Shown in pieces: positions 1-9,136 of a DNA stretch of 64,000 bases. The notes beneath the pieces are model-generated. The model was not told the origin of the DNA and ran no database searches. It saw only the letters and a list, made by a program, of their open reading frames with translations. Position numbers and translations under genes: made by a program. Position 1 is the first letter of the stretch. Each line of letters starts with the position of its first letter. Origin of the DNA: Staphylococcus arlettae (GTDB lineage: Bacteria; Bacillota; Bacilli; Staphylococcales; Staphylococcaceae); contig NZ_PPQB01000012.1 of NCBI RefSeq assembly GCF_002902345.1, positions 119,972 to 183,971 on the forward strand. Reading direction: 5' to 3'.

Positions 1-130
1 ATTTTTTTCACACTTTGGCAAGGATGACTAGAGTTAAAAAAAGAAAGTTTTGAAGCGCATTTTCAATTCAGTCAGTTATTGTCAATTTTAAACAAAACAA
101 GAACACATCAATGATGTCACACCCTCCGTA
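1..130. repeat. Dispersed intergenic repeat family R1, copy 1 (diverged)
   Basis: From about base 17 this stretch aligns by eye with 59630-59742: both share GGCAAGGATGACTAG, then a block containing AGCGCATTTTCAAT, then CAGTCAG. This copy is more diverged and lacks an obvious T-rich tail. It lies downstream of the minus-strand LysR gene. It has no coding potential that I can support. The rest of the stretch up to base 198 shows nothing else clear. Confidence 0.6.
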
Positions 131-198
131 ATGCAGAAAAATCTTACCTTTGTCAATTATATTAAGAAATTAATAACCCAAATTACTAATTGTTTTTC

Positions 199-1089
199 TT
201 AGTCATCATTATATGACTGAAAATACTTAACTAAACTATTTTTTGTAGTCTTGATTATAGGTAAGATATCATTTTTCCCTTTATAACTAACACCTATCGT
301 TCTACGAGCATGATAATTCCTTATTGGTAATTGTGTTAAATTAGGTAACTGAATATTTTTCATATGCGGTAAAATAGAGACCCCTAAACCTGAGCTAACA
401 AAACTAGCTACAGTTAATGTCTCTTCACCTTCAAAGTTAATTTCTACATCCAAATTAAAATAGTTTAAAATCTCGTCCACTTGTTCTCGTAATACAAATC
501 CTTGTTTTAATAAAATAAATTTTTCATTACTTACATTAGTAATATCAACAGTCGACTGTTGTGCAAGGGCATGATTACTATTAACTGTTAAATATAATTC
601 CTCTTCTAATAATGGTACAAAGTTGGTACTTGTCGTTTTATTGGAAATCGTCGTAATAGCAATATCAATATCACCGTTATCTAACATCTTAAATAAATTA
701 TATGCATGATTTTGTACGAGTTTCACTTGAATTTCTGGATATTGCTGTCTAAATTGCTTTAAGAACTCAGACAAATACGTCGGTCCAACTGAATGTAAAA
801 ATCCAATTATAATTTCTCCTGACAAGGCGTCAGTCGCCCGCTTCACTTTACTCTGAAATAATTCCATTTCCTGCGTAATATTTTGCGTCGTTTCTAAAAA
901 TGCTACGCCGTATTTATTCAATTTGATGCTACGACCAATTCGATTAAATAATGGTACGGTCAAATGCTTTTCTAATTGTTGGATTGCTCTACTCAATGCT
1001 GATTGGCTAATATTCATCGCTTTAGCCGTTGCTGTAATATTTTCCGACTTTGCTAAGTGTTTAAAATATTCTAAATGATGCCATTCCAT
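199..1089 (-). CDS. LysR-family transcriptional regulator
   Basis: A 296-residue LysR-type regulator. The N-terminal winged helix-turn-helix is seen in the first ~60 residues (SQSALSRAIQQLE is the recognition region), followed by a periplasmic-binding-like effector domain typical of the family. I start it at 1089 (MEWHHLEYF) because an AGAGG Shine-Dalgarno lies nine bases upstream; an ATG three codons earlier touches that site directly. It is divergent from the MFS transporter at 1203, and the 100-base gap holds an inverted repeat (1107-1130), so it probably controls that transporter and itself. The effector cannot be told from sequence. Confidence 0.93.
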   Translation of the reverse strand: MEWHHLEYFKHLAKSENITATAKAMNISQSALSRAIQQLEKHLTVPLFNRIGRSIKLNKYGVAFLETTQNITQEMELFQSKVKRATDALSGEIIIGFLHSVGPTYLSEFLKQFRQQYPEIQVKLVQNHAYNLFKMLDNGDIDIAITTISNKTTSTNFVPLLEEELYLTVNSNHALAQQSTVDITNVSNEKFILLKQGFVLREQVDEILNYFNLDVEINFEGEETLTVASFVSSGLGVSILPHMKNIQLPNLTQLPIRNYHARRTIGVSYKGKNDILPIIKTTKNSLVKYFQSYNDD

Positions 1090-1106
1090 TAGTAACATCC
1101 TCTCTT

Positions 1107-1130
1107 ATGTAAATAACGCATAGTTTACAT
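1107..1130. promoter_or_regulatory. Inverted repeat between LysR gene and MFS gene (candidate operator)
   Basis: ATGTAAA (1107-1113) and TTTACAT (1124-1130) are perfect 7-base arms around a 10-base spacer, just upstream of the LysR start. LysR regulators usually bind such dyads in divergent promoters. Assignment to this regulator is inference. Confidence 0.5.
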
Positions 1131-1202
1131 GAAAATAATGCAATATTTAAATTATATAATTCATGCTACCATAAAATTATTAATAAGAAGAGGTGTTTAC
1201 AC

Positions 1203-2393
1203 ATGCAGCCAGTAACGAATAACTACGTGGGAAAAGGATCAAAAGCATATACAAAAATTATAATAGCCTTATTCATTGCAGGTTTTACGATATTTTCTAT
1301 TTTATATAGCGTGCAGCCACTCATCCCACATTTTACAAACATCTTTCATGTAAACAAGACTGCTGCCAGTCTGCCTTTATCTACAACTACGTTGACTTTA
1401 GCACTTGCAATGCTATTTTTCGGCGCGATTTCCGAAGTGATTGGTCGTCGTTCTGTTATGTACTTTTCCGTCATTTCAGTAACACTATTAGCTTTAGTAC
1501 AGCCCTTCATTACTGATTTTAATATGTTTTTAATTATACGATTAATACAAGGTATCTGTTTAGCAGGCTTACCTTCTATTGCTATGGCATATATAGGGGA
1601 AGAAATCTCTGCCAAAAGTCTCCCTGAAGCTATGGGGATTTATATTAGCGGTAATGCTTTCGGTGGCGCATTTGGTCGTATATTCACGGGGTATATTACT
1701 AGTCTATATGGTTATCAAACGGGGTTACTTGCTATTGCCTTATTAGGTGTCGTTGCAGCGATATTATTTATTTGGTTATTACCGCCATCTAAACATTTCA
1801 CGCAGCAAACTTTCTCTATTAAATCCTTACTCAAGAGCTATATTCAACATTTAAAAAATATTCGATTGCTCAAACCCTTTATATTAGGATTTTTATTGCT
1901 TGGTAGTAACATTGCTGCCTTTAATTATATTAGCTTTGAATTAAGTGATCCTAAATATCATTTGCCTCATAGCTTTATTAGTTTTATTTATGTACTTTTC
2001 TTACTCGGAATGGTGTCCTCAATGTTAAATGCGAAATTACGTGCCAAATTAGGGACACTTCCTGCATTAAAACTGAGTCTTTTAACCTTAGCACTTGGGA
2101 TAACGATTACCCTACTCCCTGCATTAGCTTTTAAAATTATTGGCTTAGCGTTAAGTGTAGTCGCATTTTTTAGTGGGCATGCCATTGCCAGTGCTGTCGT
2201 AGCAAGCAGAGCGCAACACCATCAAGCACAAGCTTCTAGCTTATATTTACTTTTCTATTATATGGGGTCTTCTATTGCAGGCACACTTGCTGGTTATTTT
2301 TACAGTGTTATGCAATGGTCAGGAGTAGTATTAATGATTGTCTGCTTTATGGTTGTCGCCTTGTTCATTACGTTAACAATTAAAACGAAATAA
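1203..2393 (+). CDS. MFS transporter (YnfM-like, 12 TM)
   Basis: A 396-residue major facilitator superfamily carrier with about 12 hydrophobic segments. A typical MFS loop-2 motif is seen around GAISEVIGRRSVMYFS (~residues 78-93). Its general form resembles YnfM/YybF-type drug or metabolite exporters, but no substrate can be read. The start is ATG 1203, preceded by AGAGGTG. It is divergent from a LysR regulator, a common arrangement for inducible efflux. A strong hairpin follows the stop. Confidence 0.92.
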   Translation: MQPVTNNYVGKGSKAYTKIIIALFIAGFTIFSILYSVQPLIPHFTNIFHVNKTAASLPLSTTTLTLALAMLFFGAISEVIGRRSVMYFSVISVTLLALVQPFITDFNMFLIIRLIQGICLAGLPSIAMAYIGEEISAKSLPEAMGIYISGNAFGGAFGRIFTGYITSLYGYQTGLLAIALLGVVAAILFIWLLPPSKHFTQQTFSIKSLLKSYIQHLKNIRLLKPFILGFLLLGSNIAAFNYISFELSDPKYHLPHSFISFIYVLFLLGMVSSMLNAKLRAKLGTLPALKLSLLTLALGITITLLPALAFKIIGLALSVVAFFSGHAIASAVVASRAQHHQAQASSLYLLFYYMGSSIAGTLAGYFYSVMQWSGVVLMIVCFMVVALFITLTIKTK

Positions 2394-2395
2394 AG

Positions 2396-2443
2396 AAACG
2401 GAAAGTAAAATCTGTCATTTGATATGATTTCACTTTCCGTTTT
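2396..2443. terminator. Rho-independent terminator (probably bidirectional)
   Basis: AAACGGAAAGT (2396-2406) pairs with ACTTTCCGTTT (2432-2442). It lies just after the MFS stop and 55 bases from the end of the minus-strand surface-protein gene, so it may serve both. Confidence 0.75.
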
Positions 2444-2498
2444 GCGCTATTATTCCGTTTAAAGTTAGCTATTAATTGTAGTATGAATACTTAAAATA

Positions 2499-5333
2499 TT
2501 ACTTTTCCCGTTGTACTAGGCCTTTACGCCCAACTAATAATAATACGCTTCCTAGTATCGCAAGGAATGACGCAAAAATTGTTACTGTTGTTCCTTCATT
2601 AATTCCAGTTTTGGGCAAAGTGTGTTGCACGCTGTTCTCATTCCACATTTTCTTTTTCATTGTAGGCTTATGCTGTGCTGGTTCACTCGTTGTAGAAGAA
2701 GGTTTGTCCATCTTCCACATTACTGTATCCTTTTCAGGCATATCTGCCATCCATTTTGTTGTTGTTGCACTGTTGGATTGTGTTGTTGACTGACTCTGCT
2801 TTGCCATGACTTCTTTATATTGGGGTGACATTGATTGTTGTCCAGCTTTCATATTACTTTGTTTAGATTGTTTATTTCCTCCACCCATTGCTTGCGGCAT
2901 CGGTTGACTTGGCTTCATCATATTATCTGGACTCATTGGCTTCATTGGTACTGGGGCAGTTTGCTTTTCTTTTACATTGGACTGCTTATTTCCTTCATCC
3001 ATTACTTGGGGCATCGGTTGACTTGGTTCCATCATATCCCCTGGGTTCATTGGCTTCATTGGTACTGGGTCAGTTTGCTTTTCTTTTACATTGGACTGTT
3101 CATTTCCTTCATCCATTGCTTGGGGCATCGGTTGACTTGGTTCCATCATATCCCCTGGACTCATTGGCTTCATTGGTACTGGGGCAGTTTGCTTTTCTTT
3201 TACATTGGACTGCTTATTTCCTTCATCCATTACTTGGGGCATCGGTTGACTTGGTTCCATCATATCCCCTGGATTCATTGGTTTCATTGGTTTCATTGGT
3301 TTCATTGGTACTGGGTCATCTTTCATATTACTTTGATTGGACTGTTGATTGCCTCCATCCATCATTTGCGGCATCGGCTGACTTGGCTTCGGCATAACCT
3401 TTGTATCCATTTGTTGCGATGTCAGTGAATTTGGCTTCATCTCAGGTGATTGTTGAGGTGGCGCTTGTGTTGATGGTTTTACTTGTGGTTTTGCTACAGT
3501 TGGGTCAATAACTCTTACTTGCGCTGTATTGGAGATTTTGCCAGTTTTATTTTTAGCTAAAAATTGTATGGTGTCTCCTGCCGTTAATCGTTTGCCGAAA
3601 GGTACAATGACAGTAAAGCGTCCAGTCCCATCCTCTTGAACATGTACAGTATAGCCATCTGAGAAAACTACCTTAACTTCTGTATTTTTATCTGTTGTCC
3701 CTGTAATTTCTCTCGATTTAGTCGTAATCGTATCGACTTTTGGTTGCTGCGGCTCAATGTTAACATTCATATCGATAGGTTGAACGGCTTTTTTCATTTT
3801 ATATTTTAAAATAACATTTTGGTTCTCTCTCGTATAAGTGATTATATTATTTTTTACCGGTCCCTCAGCCATTACAAATTCATAATTATCGTCTGACACG
3901 TCTTTTTGCAAATGATTGATCGAAATGATATCACCAGCTTTACCGGCTAGATAATTAGGTCTTGCTATGTTTTCTCCAGTGTCCACATCTTTATACTGCA
4001 CATAAACAGTCGATGTTGGTACGTATGTGAATGAGCCAAATTTAAATTGTTGTTTATTTGATCCATTGGGACCTGTAGATGCAAATATAGTTAAATTAAA
4101 CTTAGTTGTCTTACTTAACCGTAGCCAATCAGCAATATTACGTTCCCAAGTTTGCCCCTCATACAGTACTTTTAACATTTCAGTCTTAGGATTAAATTCG
4201 AACGAAAACGGATAAAAAAGATTATTATCAGGCTTTCCTCTAAGTAATTTAGGTCCTTCTATACCATTCTTAGAATTATACGTTATCGCTTTGTGCTGAT
4301 AATCCTGTGTCGTATGAATAAAAGCACCAAAGGCACCTAACTGATTCAAATAACTAGGATCTGCTTTAGCAAAAGTACTCTCTTGTCCATCAAATTTGGT
4401 ATCCAATTTAAAACCAAAGGCGTTTTTCAAGCCCCCTATACCGACTGCTGGTCCTGCTTTACCTATTTCACCCGGACTGTTCGGTGACAAGATAAAACTC
4501 ACACCATTACCGCTATTTTGAGCCATACTTCTGTGACCTAAATTCACCTTGCCAGTCAAATGAAAACCTTGTGAAATATCTAATTTCGAAGTTAAATATG
4601 CAGCACTAACTAAGTTATTTGTATCATCAGTTAAACTAATAATTCCTGTATTTGGATTATACCAACTAGTATTACCAATCACTCTAAAATGATCAGCAAA
4701 GTTTGCTTTCGTCACCTGCTCTTGACCCTTGACAGCTGTATCTATGTTTTCATTTATAGTTGTTGCAGGAGAATGCACTACATCTCTAGCAGTCGAAGCC
4801 ATTTGAGCTGTTGTGTAGTTTTCTTGTTGTGGTGACTCACGATACATTTTTTTAGGGGCTAACCACTTATCTGCTGATGCTTGAGATTGTTCAACAGATT
4901 TTACTGGCTGTTTTGGAAATGTTGTTTGTGTAGTGTTTGAAGGTGTTGATATTACATTGTTAGCAGGGTTATCTAAAGTATTATCTGGTCGAGACACTTC
5001 AGGTTTATTATCGTTATACGTTGGGGTGTTATGGTGCTCATGCGCTACTGATAAATGTTTATCTGTGTTTACAACGTCATTATTCATTATTTTTTTGTCT
5101 ATAGACTGTGCATCTCGTTGTACATCAGTATCCCATTTGTGTAGCGAAACTTGGGATTGATCTACATACTGTTCTAATGTTTGCGCTTGTTTGTTATGTT
5201 CAGCTGCTTGCGCTTGTTGGTGCTGTCCAAATATTAAAAATGTACCAAGCAATATCGATGCAGTCCCGACAGAATATTTGCGAATGGCGTAATAATTACT
5301 ACGATGTTCATTATGATAAGTTATGTTGTTCAT
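2499..5333 (-). CDS. LPXTG cell-wall-anchored adhesin with L-type lectin domain and Met-rich repeats
   Basis: A 944-residue surface protein. It has a YSIRK-type signal (IRKYSVGTASILLG, ~residues 18-31), a low-complexity N-terminal linker to ~200, and a legume-type L-lectin module (~205-460) like that of staphylococcal SraP. A MucBP-like segment (STVYVQYKDVDTGENI) and an Ig-like domain (~540-620) follow. Then comes a methionine/proline-rich repeat stalk and a sorting signal: LPKTG at ~906-910, a hydrophobic segment and a basic tail. Sortase A would link it to peptidoglycan, and the lectin domain suggests glycan or host adhesion. AGGAG precedes the start. The stalk carries 38-residue repeats rich in MKPM, DMMEPSQPMPQ and MDEGN. 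Confidence 0.9.
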   Translation of the reverse strand: MNNITYHNEHRSNYYAIRKYSVGTASILLGTFLIFGQHQQAQAAEHNKQAQTLEQYVDQSQVSLHKWDTDVQRDAQSIDKKIMNNDVVNTDKHLSVAHEHHNTPTYNDNKPEVSRPDNTLDNPANNVISTPSNTTQTTFPKQPVKSVEQSQASADKWLAPKKMYRESPQQENYTTAQMASTARDVVHSPATTINENIDTAVKGQEQVTKANFADHFRVIGNTSWYNPNTGIISLTDDTNNLVSAAYLTSKLDISQGFHLTGKVNLGHRSMAQNSGNGVSFILSPNSPGEIGKAGPAVGIGGLKNAFGFKLDTKFDGQESTFAKADPSYLNQLGAFGAFIHTTQDYQHKAITYNSKNGIEGPKLLRGKPDNNLFYPFSFEFNPKTEMLKVLYEGQTWERNIADWLRLSKTTKFNLTIFASTGPNGSNKQQFKFGSFTYVPTSTVYVQYKDVDTGENIARPNYLAGKAGDIISINHLQKDVSDDNYEFVMAEGPVKNNIITYTRENQNVILKYKMKKAVQPIDMNVNIEPQQPKVDTITTKSREITGTTDKNTEVKVVFSDGYTVHVQEDGTGRFTVIVPFGKRLTAGDTIQFLAKNKTGKISNTAQVRVIDPTVAKPQVKPSTQAPPQQSPEMKPNSLTSQQMDTKVMPKPSQPMPQMMDGGNQQSNQSNMKDDPVPMKPMKPMKPMNPGDMMEPSQPMPQVMDEGNKQSNVKEKQTAPVPMKPMSPGDMMEPSQPMPQAMDEGNEQSNVKEKQTDPVPMKPMNPGDMMEPSQPMPQVMDEGNKQSNVKEKQTAPVPMKPMSPDNMMKPSQPMPQAMGGGNKQSKQSNMKAGQQSMSPQYKEVMAKQSQSTTQSNSATTTKWMADMPEKDTVMWKMDKPSSTTSEPAQHKPTMKKKMWNENSVQHTLPKTGINEGTTVTIFASFLAILGSVLLLVGRKGLVQREK
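2880..3410 (-). repeat. 114-bp coding tandem repeats (Met-rich stalk)
   Basis: The marker GGCATCGG recurs at 2896, 3010, 3124, 3238 and 3370. This gives a 114-bp (38-codon) period with one 132-bp interval, where a Met-Lys-Pro triplet is expanded. The second and fourth protein units are identical. The period keeps frame, so the array encodes the adhesin's stalk, and copy number probably varies by recombination or slippage. Confidence 0.9.
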
Positions 5334-5660
5334 AGATGTTCTTTGCTCCTTAAATAGTAAATTACTTTGTAAAAATATTTTATCTAAGGATATTATAAAT
5401 AAGTTTAATGGCTTCTTTGTATTGATTCTAAACTTTGTAAAAAATACATGATAATTAGTAAAAGTCTAGTTATCATGTGTTTCTTATACTTTATTCTCAA
5501 TTGCGCTATCAAACCAAATAAACGTCTTGTTACTATTTTTCAATATATGTTAAAACATTAAACCTTGAAGGGACGGAAATGCTTGTTTTTTATTCTTATA
5601 ATATTTTTCTATTCGTTGAACTTTGGCTGTCACATTAGATTGTACATTATTTATCCCTTC
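5334..5660. other. Intergenic region upstream of the adhesin
   Basis: An AT-rich region that presumably carries the adhesin promoter (minus strand). Near the MFS gene end it contains an open stretch (5550-5633, minus; GTG start, 27 codons) encoding a basic peptide with QRIEKYYKNKK. An AAGAAGGG site sits upstream, but the in-line ATG is in another frame. I see no other feature. Confidence 0.4.
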
Positions 5661-6827
5661 TTAATTTAGTACTTTATAGCTTTTCATAGTGCTGAACAAA
5701 CCAATAATAAGTACTAATGTCGCAAAAGCTAATGCAATATTATAATTATTCGAAGCTCCAATTAATACACCAGAAATCGCAGGGGCAACCATCTGTCCAA
5801 CACTGTAGATCACCGTTAAGGAGGCAACTAAATTTGACTTTCCTCCCGATTGATACATTAACTTTTGGCCTGTAGACATAAAAAGTGTCGTTAAACCTAA
5901 AAATGTACTACCAAACAAAATAGAACTTATCATCAAAATCAATGTGTGATTAGATAATATTGGTAAACTCACACCGATGATTTGAAGCACAAACGCACAA
6001 TAAGTCGCTTTATCATAACCGATTTTCTCTGCAATGACTGACCACATTACAGTTGAAGGTATAGCTCCTAAACCTACAAACATCCAACTTAATGCCGCAT
6101 AATCTGCCAATTCAGGAATAGATTTAACTATAGCTACTAAAAATGTACCCGTAATAATATAACCTGCACCTTCACAAAAATAAGCAATTGAAAAATAGCG
6201 TATAAATTTAGCATTTAATGGTTGCCTATCCTCTATCTTAGCGTGTTGTGTTTGGTCTATCTTTATAGTTGGATTATCACGCATACCAAAGATGACGAAC
6301 ATCCCACCTAATAATGAAACAACCCCCAACACAATCCATGTCAATTGCCAACTATCATTATGAGTTTCAAAAAATATATAAATACTGCTAGTAAAAATAC
6401 CTAGTCCTACGCCACTATATAACAAACCAGAAATATTCGATTTTTGTGCTTGTCGTAATGCTTCTAACACAATATTAGATGCTAACACAAATACTGTACC
6501 ACTCGTTATTCCAGATACTAAACGCAGCATGGACCATAAACCGTATGACTCTGTCACTCCCATCAAAATGGTTGCCATAATATTGATAATCAAATATATT
6601 TTCAAATCTATAGCTTTGCTTTTAAAAATAAAGTACATCGGAATAATTGCACCAATTAAGTAACCCAGATAATTAATTGTGGCTAAAAAACCTGCTTGAG
6701 CACTATCCATATGTTCAGATACTTGCATAAAGGGCAAAATAGGTGTATAAGCAAAACGACCTATTGCCATTACTATAAATAAAGCTAGCATACCTAGCCA
6801 TAATTGTCGTATTGCATGTCGCATCAT
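5661..6827 (-). CDS. MFS transporter (YbfB/YjiJ-like)
   Basis: A 388-residue, 12-TM major facilitator with the N-terminal feature FIVMAIGRFAYTPILPFM, characteristic of the YbfB/YjiJ group. I start it at the paired ATG (6827), because AAAGAGGTG lies seven bases upstream; an upstream in-frame ATG at 6860 has no such site. Substrate unknown. It is transcribed toward the adhesin gene but separated by 327 bases. The neighbouring aldehyde dehydrogenase is divergent, and the two could share the operator-like dyad at 6984-7009. Confidence 0.9.
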   Translation of the reverse strand: MMRHAIRQLWLGMLALFIVMAIGRFAYTPILPFMQVSEHMDSAQAGFLATINYLGYLIGAIIPMYFIFKSKAIDLKIYLIINIMATILMGVTESYGLWSMLRLVSGITSGTVFVLASNIVLEALRQAQKSNISGLLYSGVGLGIFTSSIYIFFETHNDSWQLTWIVLGVVSLLGGMFVIFGMRDNPTIKIDQTQHAKIEDRQPLNAKFIRYFSIAYFCEGAGYIITGTFLVAIVKSIPELADYAALSWMFVGLGAIPSTVMWSVIAEKIGYDKATYCAFVLQIIGVSLPILSNHTLILMISSILFGSTFLGLTTLFMSTGQKLMYQSGGKSNLVASLTVIYSVGQMVAPAISGVLIGASNNYNIALAFATLVLIIGLFSTMKSYKVLN

Positions 6828-6983
6828 CAAGTTGCACCTCTTTCTATATTTATCTTTCATTATACTTAACTAAAATGCGTAATAGAAATAAAGATTTTTC
6901 TTCAAATTATCCTTGCTGTTGATTATTGCTCCAGGACTCACTGAAAACCTTTGCACAAAAATCATATGTAAATTGATTTATTT

Positions 6984-7009
6984 TTTAAATTCAATCAGTT
7001 GAATTTAAA
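6984..7009. promoter_or_regulatory. Perfect 11-bp inverted repeat upstream of aldehyde dehydrogenase
   Basis: TTTAAATTCAA (6984-6994), a 4-base spacer TCAG, and TTGAATTTAAA (6999-7009). There is no T-tract, so it looks like an operator for a dimeric repressor of MarR or TetR type rather than a terminator. It lies 88 bases before the ATG of the dehydrogenase. Confidence 0.55.
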
Positions 7010-7096
7010 TTAATATGAGTGTAATATTCGATTGGTCTTAATTTATATTAGTATTTACTAAATATGAATATAAAAGATTACTTAAGGAGTGTTTAT

Positions 7097-8524
7097 ATGT
7101 TCAATCAACCAAAACAATATATTAATGGTGCATGGGTAGATAGCCATAGCCAAGAAACAATTGCTGTTATTAATCCAGCAACTGAAGCTGCTTTTGGCAC
7201 AATTGCTAAAGGTAATGCACAAGATGTCGAAGACGCTGTGCAAGCTGCTAATAATGTTTATTTAGAATTTCGTCATTCTTCTATCGACTATCGTAAACAG
7301 TTATTAGATGGAATTGTGAGTGAATACGAAAATCGTAAAGCTGATTTAATTGAAGCAATGACATTAGAGTTAGGTACGCCAGTCACTGCTGCCGAAAATG
7401 TACATTATGAAATGGGCTTAGCTCATTTTAAAGCTGCTCGTGATGCGTTAGATGATTTCCAATTCCAAGAGCGTCGTGGCAATAATGTCGTAATGAAAGA
7501 AGCGATTGGTGTCGCTGGTTTAATCACACCATGGAATTTCCCAACAAACCAAACTGCTATTAAATTAGCAGGTGCGTTAGCTGCTGGTAGTACAGTCGTA
7601 CTCAAACCTTCTGAAGAAACGCCATTCGCAGCAATCATTTTAGCTGAAATCTTTGATAAAGTTGGCGTTCCACAAGGCGTTTTCAACTTAGTCAATGGCG
7701 ATGGCATGGGTGTTGGTAATCCATTATCTGAACATCCATTGGTTCGAATGGTTTCATTCACTGGTTCAGGTAATACTGGTAGTAAAATTATGGAAAAAGC
7801 GAGTGCAGATTTCAAAAAAGTTTCACTTGAATTAGGTGGTAAATCACCTTTCATTATCCTTGATGATGCTGATTTAGAAGCTGCAGCAGACGCAGCAGTT
7901 CATAAAGTAGTCGATAATTCTGGACAAGTATGTATCGCTGGTTCACGTACATTAGTACCTGAATCTCAAAAAGAGGCATTTATTGAACAAGTAAAAGCTA
8001 AAATTCAAACAATTAATGTTGGTGATCCACAAGATAGTTCAGTAAATATGGGTCCTGTGATTAATGAAAAACAATTCAACCAAGTACAAGAATTTATAAA
8101 AATTGGTCAAGCAGAAGGTGCAACGCTTGAATTTGGTGGCGAAGGTAAACCAGAAGGCTTAGAAACAGGATACTATATCAAACCTACTGTATTTTCTAAT
8201 GTAGACAACACTATGACAATTGCACAAGAAGAAATTTTTGGACCTGTTATGTCAATTTTGACTTATTCTGATTTAGATGAAGCCATTAAAATTGCCAATG
8301 ATACAAAATATGGCTTAGCTGGTTATGTATACGGTAAAGATATGGAAACATTACAATATGTTGCAACATCATTAGAAGCTGGTGTTATTGAAATCAATGA
8401 AGCACCAAGAAGTTGGGATCTTCCATTTGGTGGTTACAAACAATCTGGAATTGGTCGTGAATGGGGAGACTTCGGTATCGAAGAGTTTTTAGAAGTCAAA
8501 TCCATTTCAGGATTCTTCAACTAA
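7097..8524 (+). CDS. NAD(P)-dependent aldehyde dehydrogenase
   Basis: A 475-residue enzyme that oxidises an aldehyde to its carboxylic acid using NAD(P)+. The catalytic cysteine is C279 in GQVCIAG and the general base is E245 in SLELGGKSP; the cofactor region FTGSGNTGS is also present. I place the start at 7097 ([13 protein letters not shown]), with AAGGAG at 7084-7089; the longer reading from 7064 has no ribosome site. It is a single gene with a strong terminator. In staphylococci such enzymes are often induced by electrophiles or hypochlorite, and the palindrome upstream fits inducible control; the substrate is not known. Confidence 0.95.
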   Translation: MFNQPKQYINGAWVDSHSQETIAVINPATEAAFGTIAKGNAQDVEDAVQAANNVYLEFRHSSIDYRKQLLDGIVSEYENRKADLIEAMTLELGTPVTAAENVHYEMGLAHFKAARDALDDFQFQERRGNNVVMKEAIGVAGLITPWNFPTNQTAIKLAGALAAGSTVVLKPSEETPFAAIILAEIFDKVGVPQGVFNLVNGDGMGVGNPLSEHPLVRMVSFTGSGNTGSKIMEKASADFKKVSLELGGKSPFIILDDADLEAAADAAVHKVVDNSGQVCIAGSRTLVPESQKEAFIEQVKAKIQTINVGDPQDSSVNMGPVINEKQFNQVQEFIKIGQAEGATLEFGGEGKPEGLETGYYIKPTVFSNVDNTMTIAQEEIFGPVMSILTYSDLDEAIKIANDTKYGLAGYVYGKDMETLQYVATSLEAGVIEINEAPRSWDLPFGGYKQSGIGREWGDFGIEEFLEVKSISGFFN

Positions 8525-8596
8525 CAACTGGTTGTAGGACAGCAATTTAATGTTATCAACAAGATTTAGTCGTCCAATCTGACTGCACTGAATATT

Positions 8597-8652
8597 AAAA
8601 AGCACATTACAAGTCATCACCTATTTAAGGTAGTAGCTTGTAATGTGCTTTT
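8597..8652. terminator. Bidirectional terminator between aldehyde dehydrogenase and mpsC
   Basis: A perfect 16-bp stem: AAAAGCACATTACAAG (8597-8612) with CTTGTAATGTGCTTTT (8637-8652). It lies between convergent gene ends. Confidence 0.85.
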
Positions 8653-8662
8653 ATTTTTATAA

Positions 8663-9034
8663 TTAACTTGGATCAAATTGTGCTTCTAAATCAGTTTCTA
8701 ATTTAAATACTATGATTCTTTCTCCTGTGCGAGAGCTCAAGTCTGTATGTAAACTTACGACATGTGCTCCAGTAATATTTAATATTATTTCTTTTAAGTG
8801 TTCTGCACCAGATTCAAGCAATTTAGATCGCGTTCGTTTAATTGATAGCAAGCCTTCTTGTGTTTCACACACAGTATATTCTGCTGGCGTCAAAATACCT
8901 TGCAAATCAATAATAATCATATTTCTTAAAATATCTGTTTTTACAGATAATGAGCCTCTACCGAGATATTCTTTTTCCCATTGTGTCACTGCTTTACTAA
9001 TTTCAGATTCACAAGAGCCTTTCGTTACAGTCAT
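8663..9034 (-). CDS. mpsC: MpsC (DUF2294 family)
   Basis: A 123-residue soluble protein of the DUF2294 family, called MpsC where it follows mpsAB in staphylococci. It carries the LLSIKRTRSKLLESGAEHLKEI segment that I associate with the family. No catalytic residues are established. AGGAGG lies ten bases before ATG 9034. It sits about 100 bases downstream of mpsB on the same strand and is probably cotranscribed. Its role in the MpsAB complex is unclear. Confidence 0.8.
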   Translation of the reverse strand: MTVTKGSCESEISKAVTQWEKEYLGRGSLSVKTDILRNMIIIDLQGILTPAEYTVCETQEGLLSIKRTRSKLLESGAEHLKEIILNITGAHVVSLHTDLSSRTGERIIVFKLETDLEAQFDPS

Positions 9035-9136
9035 TAAACGATATACCTCCTATTACTTCTAGCTAGCATTTGTTCATTCCTATGATAATAGTATCTTGCT
9101 ATATTATATCAAAAATAATAACACTGTCACTTTTCA

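Noticed and set aside
2880-3410. CRISPR-like regular repeats
   Set aside because: The period is 114 bp and in frame inside a protein gene; there are no spacers and no cas genes. The same holds for 39573-39920.
2835-3428. Long plus-strand frames opposite the adhesin repeats
   Set aside because: They arise from the periodic minus-strand coding repeats, have no ribosome sites, and give low-complexity Trp/His or Leu/Ser peptides.
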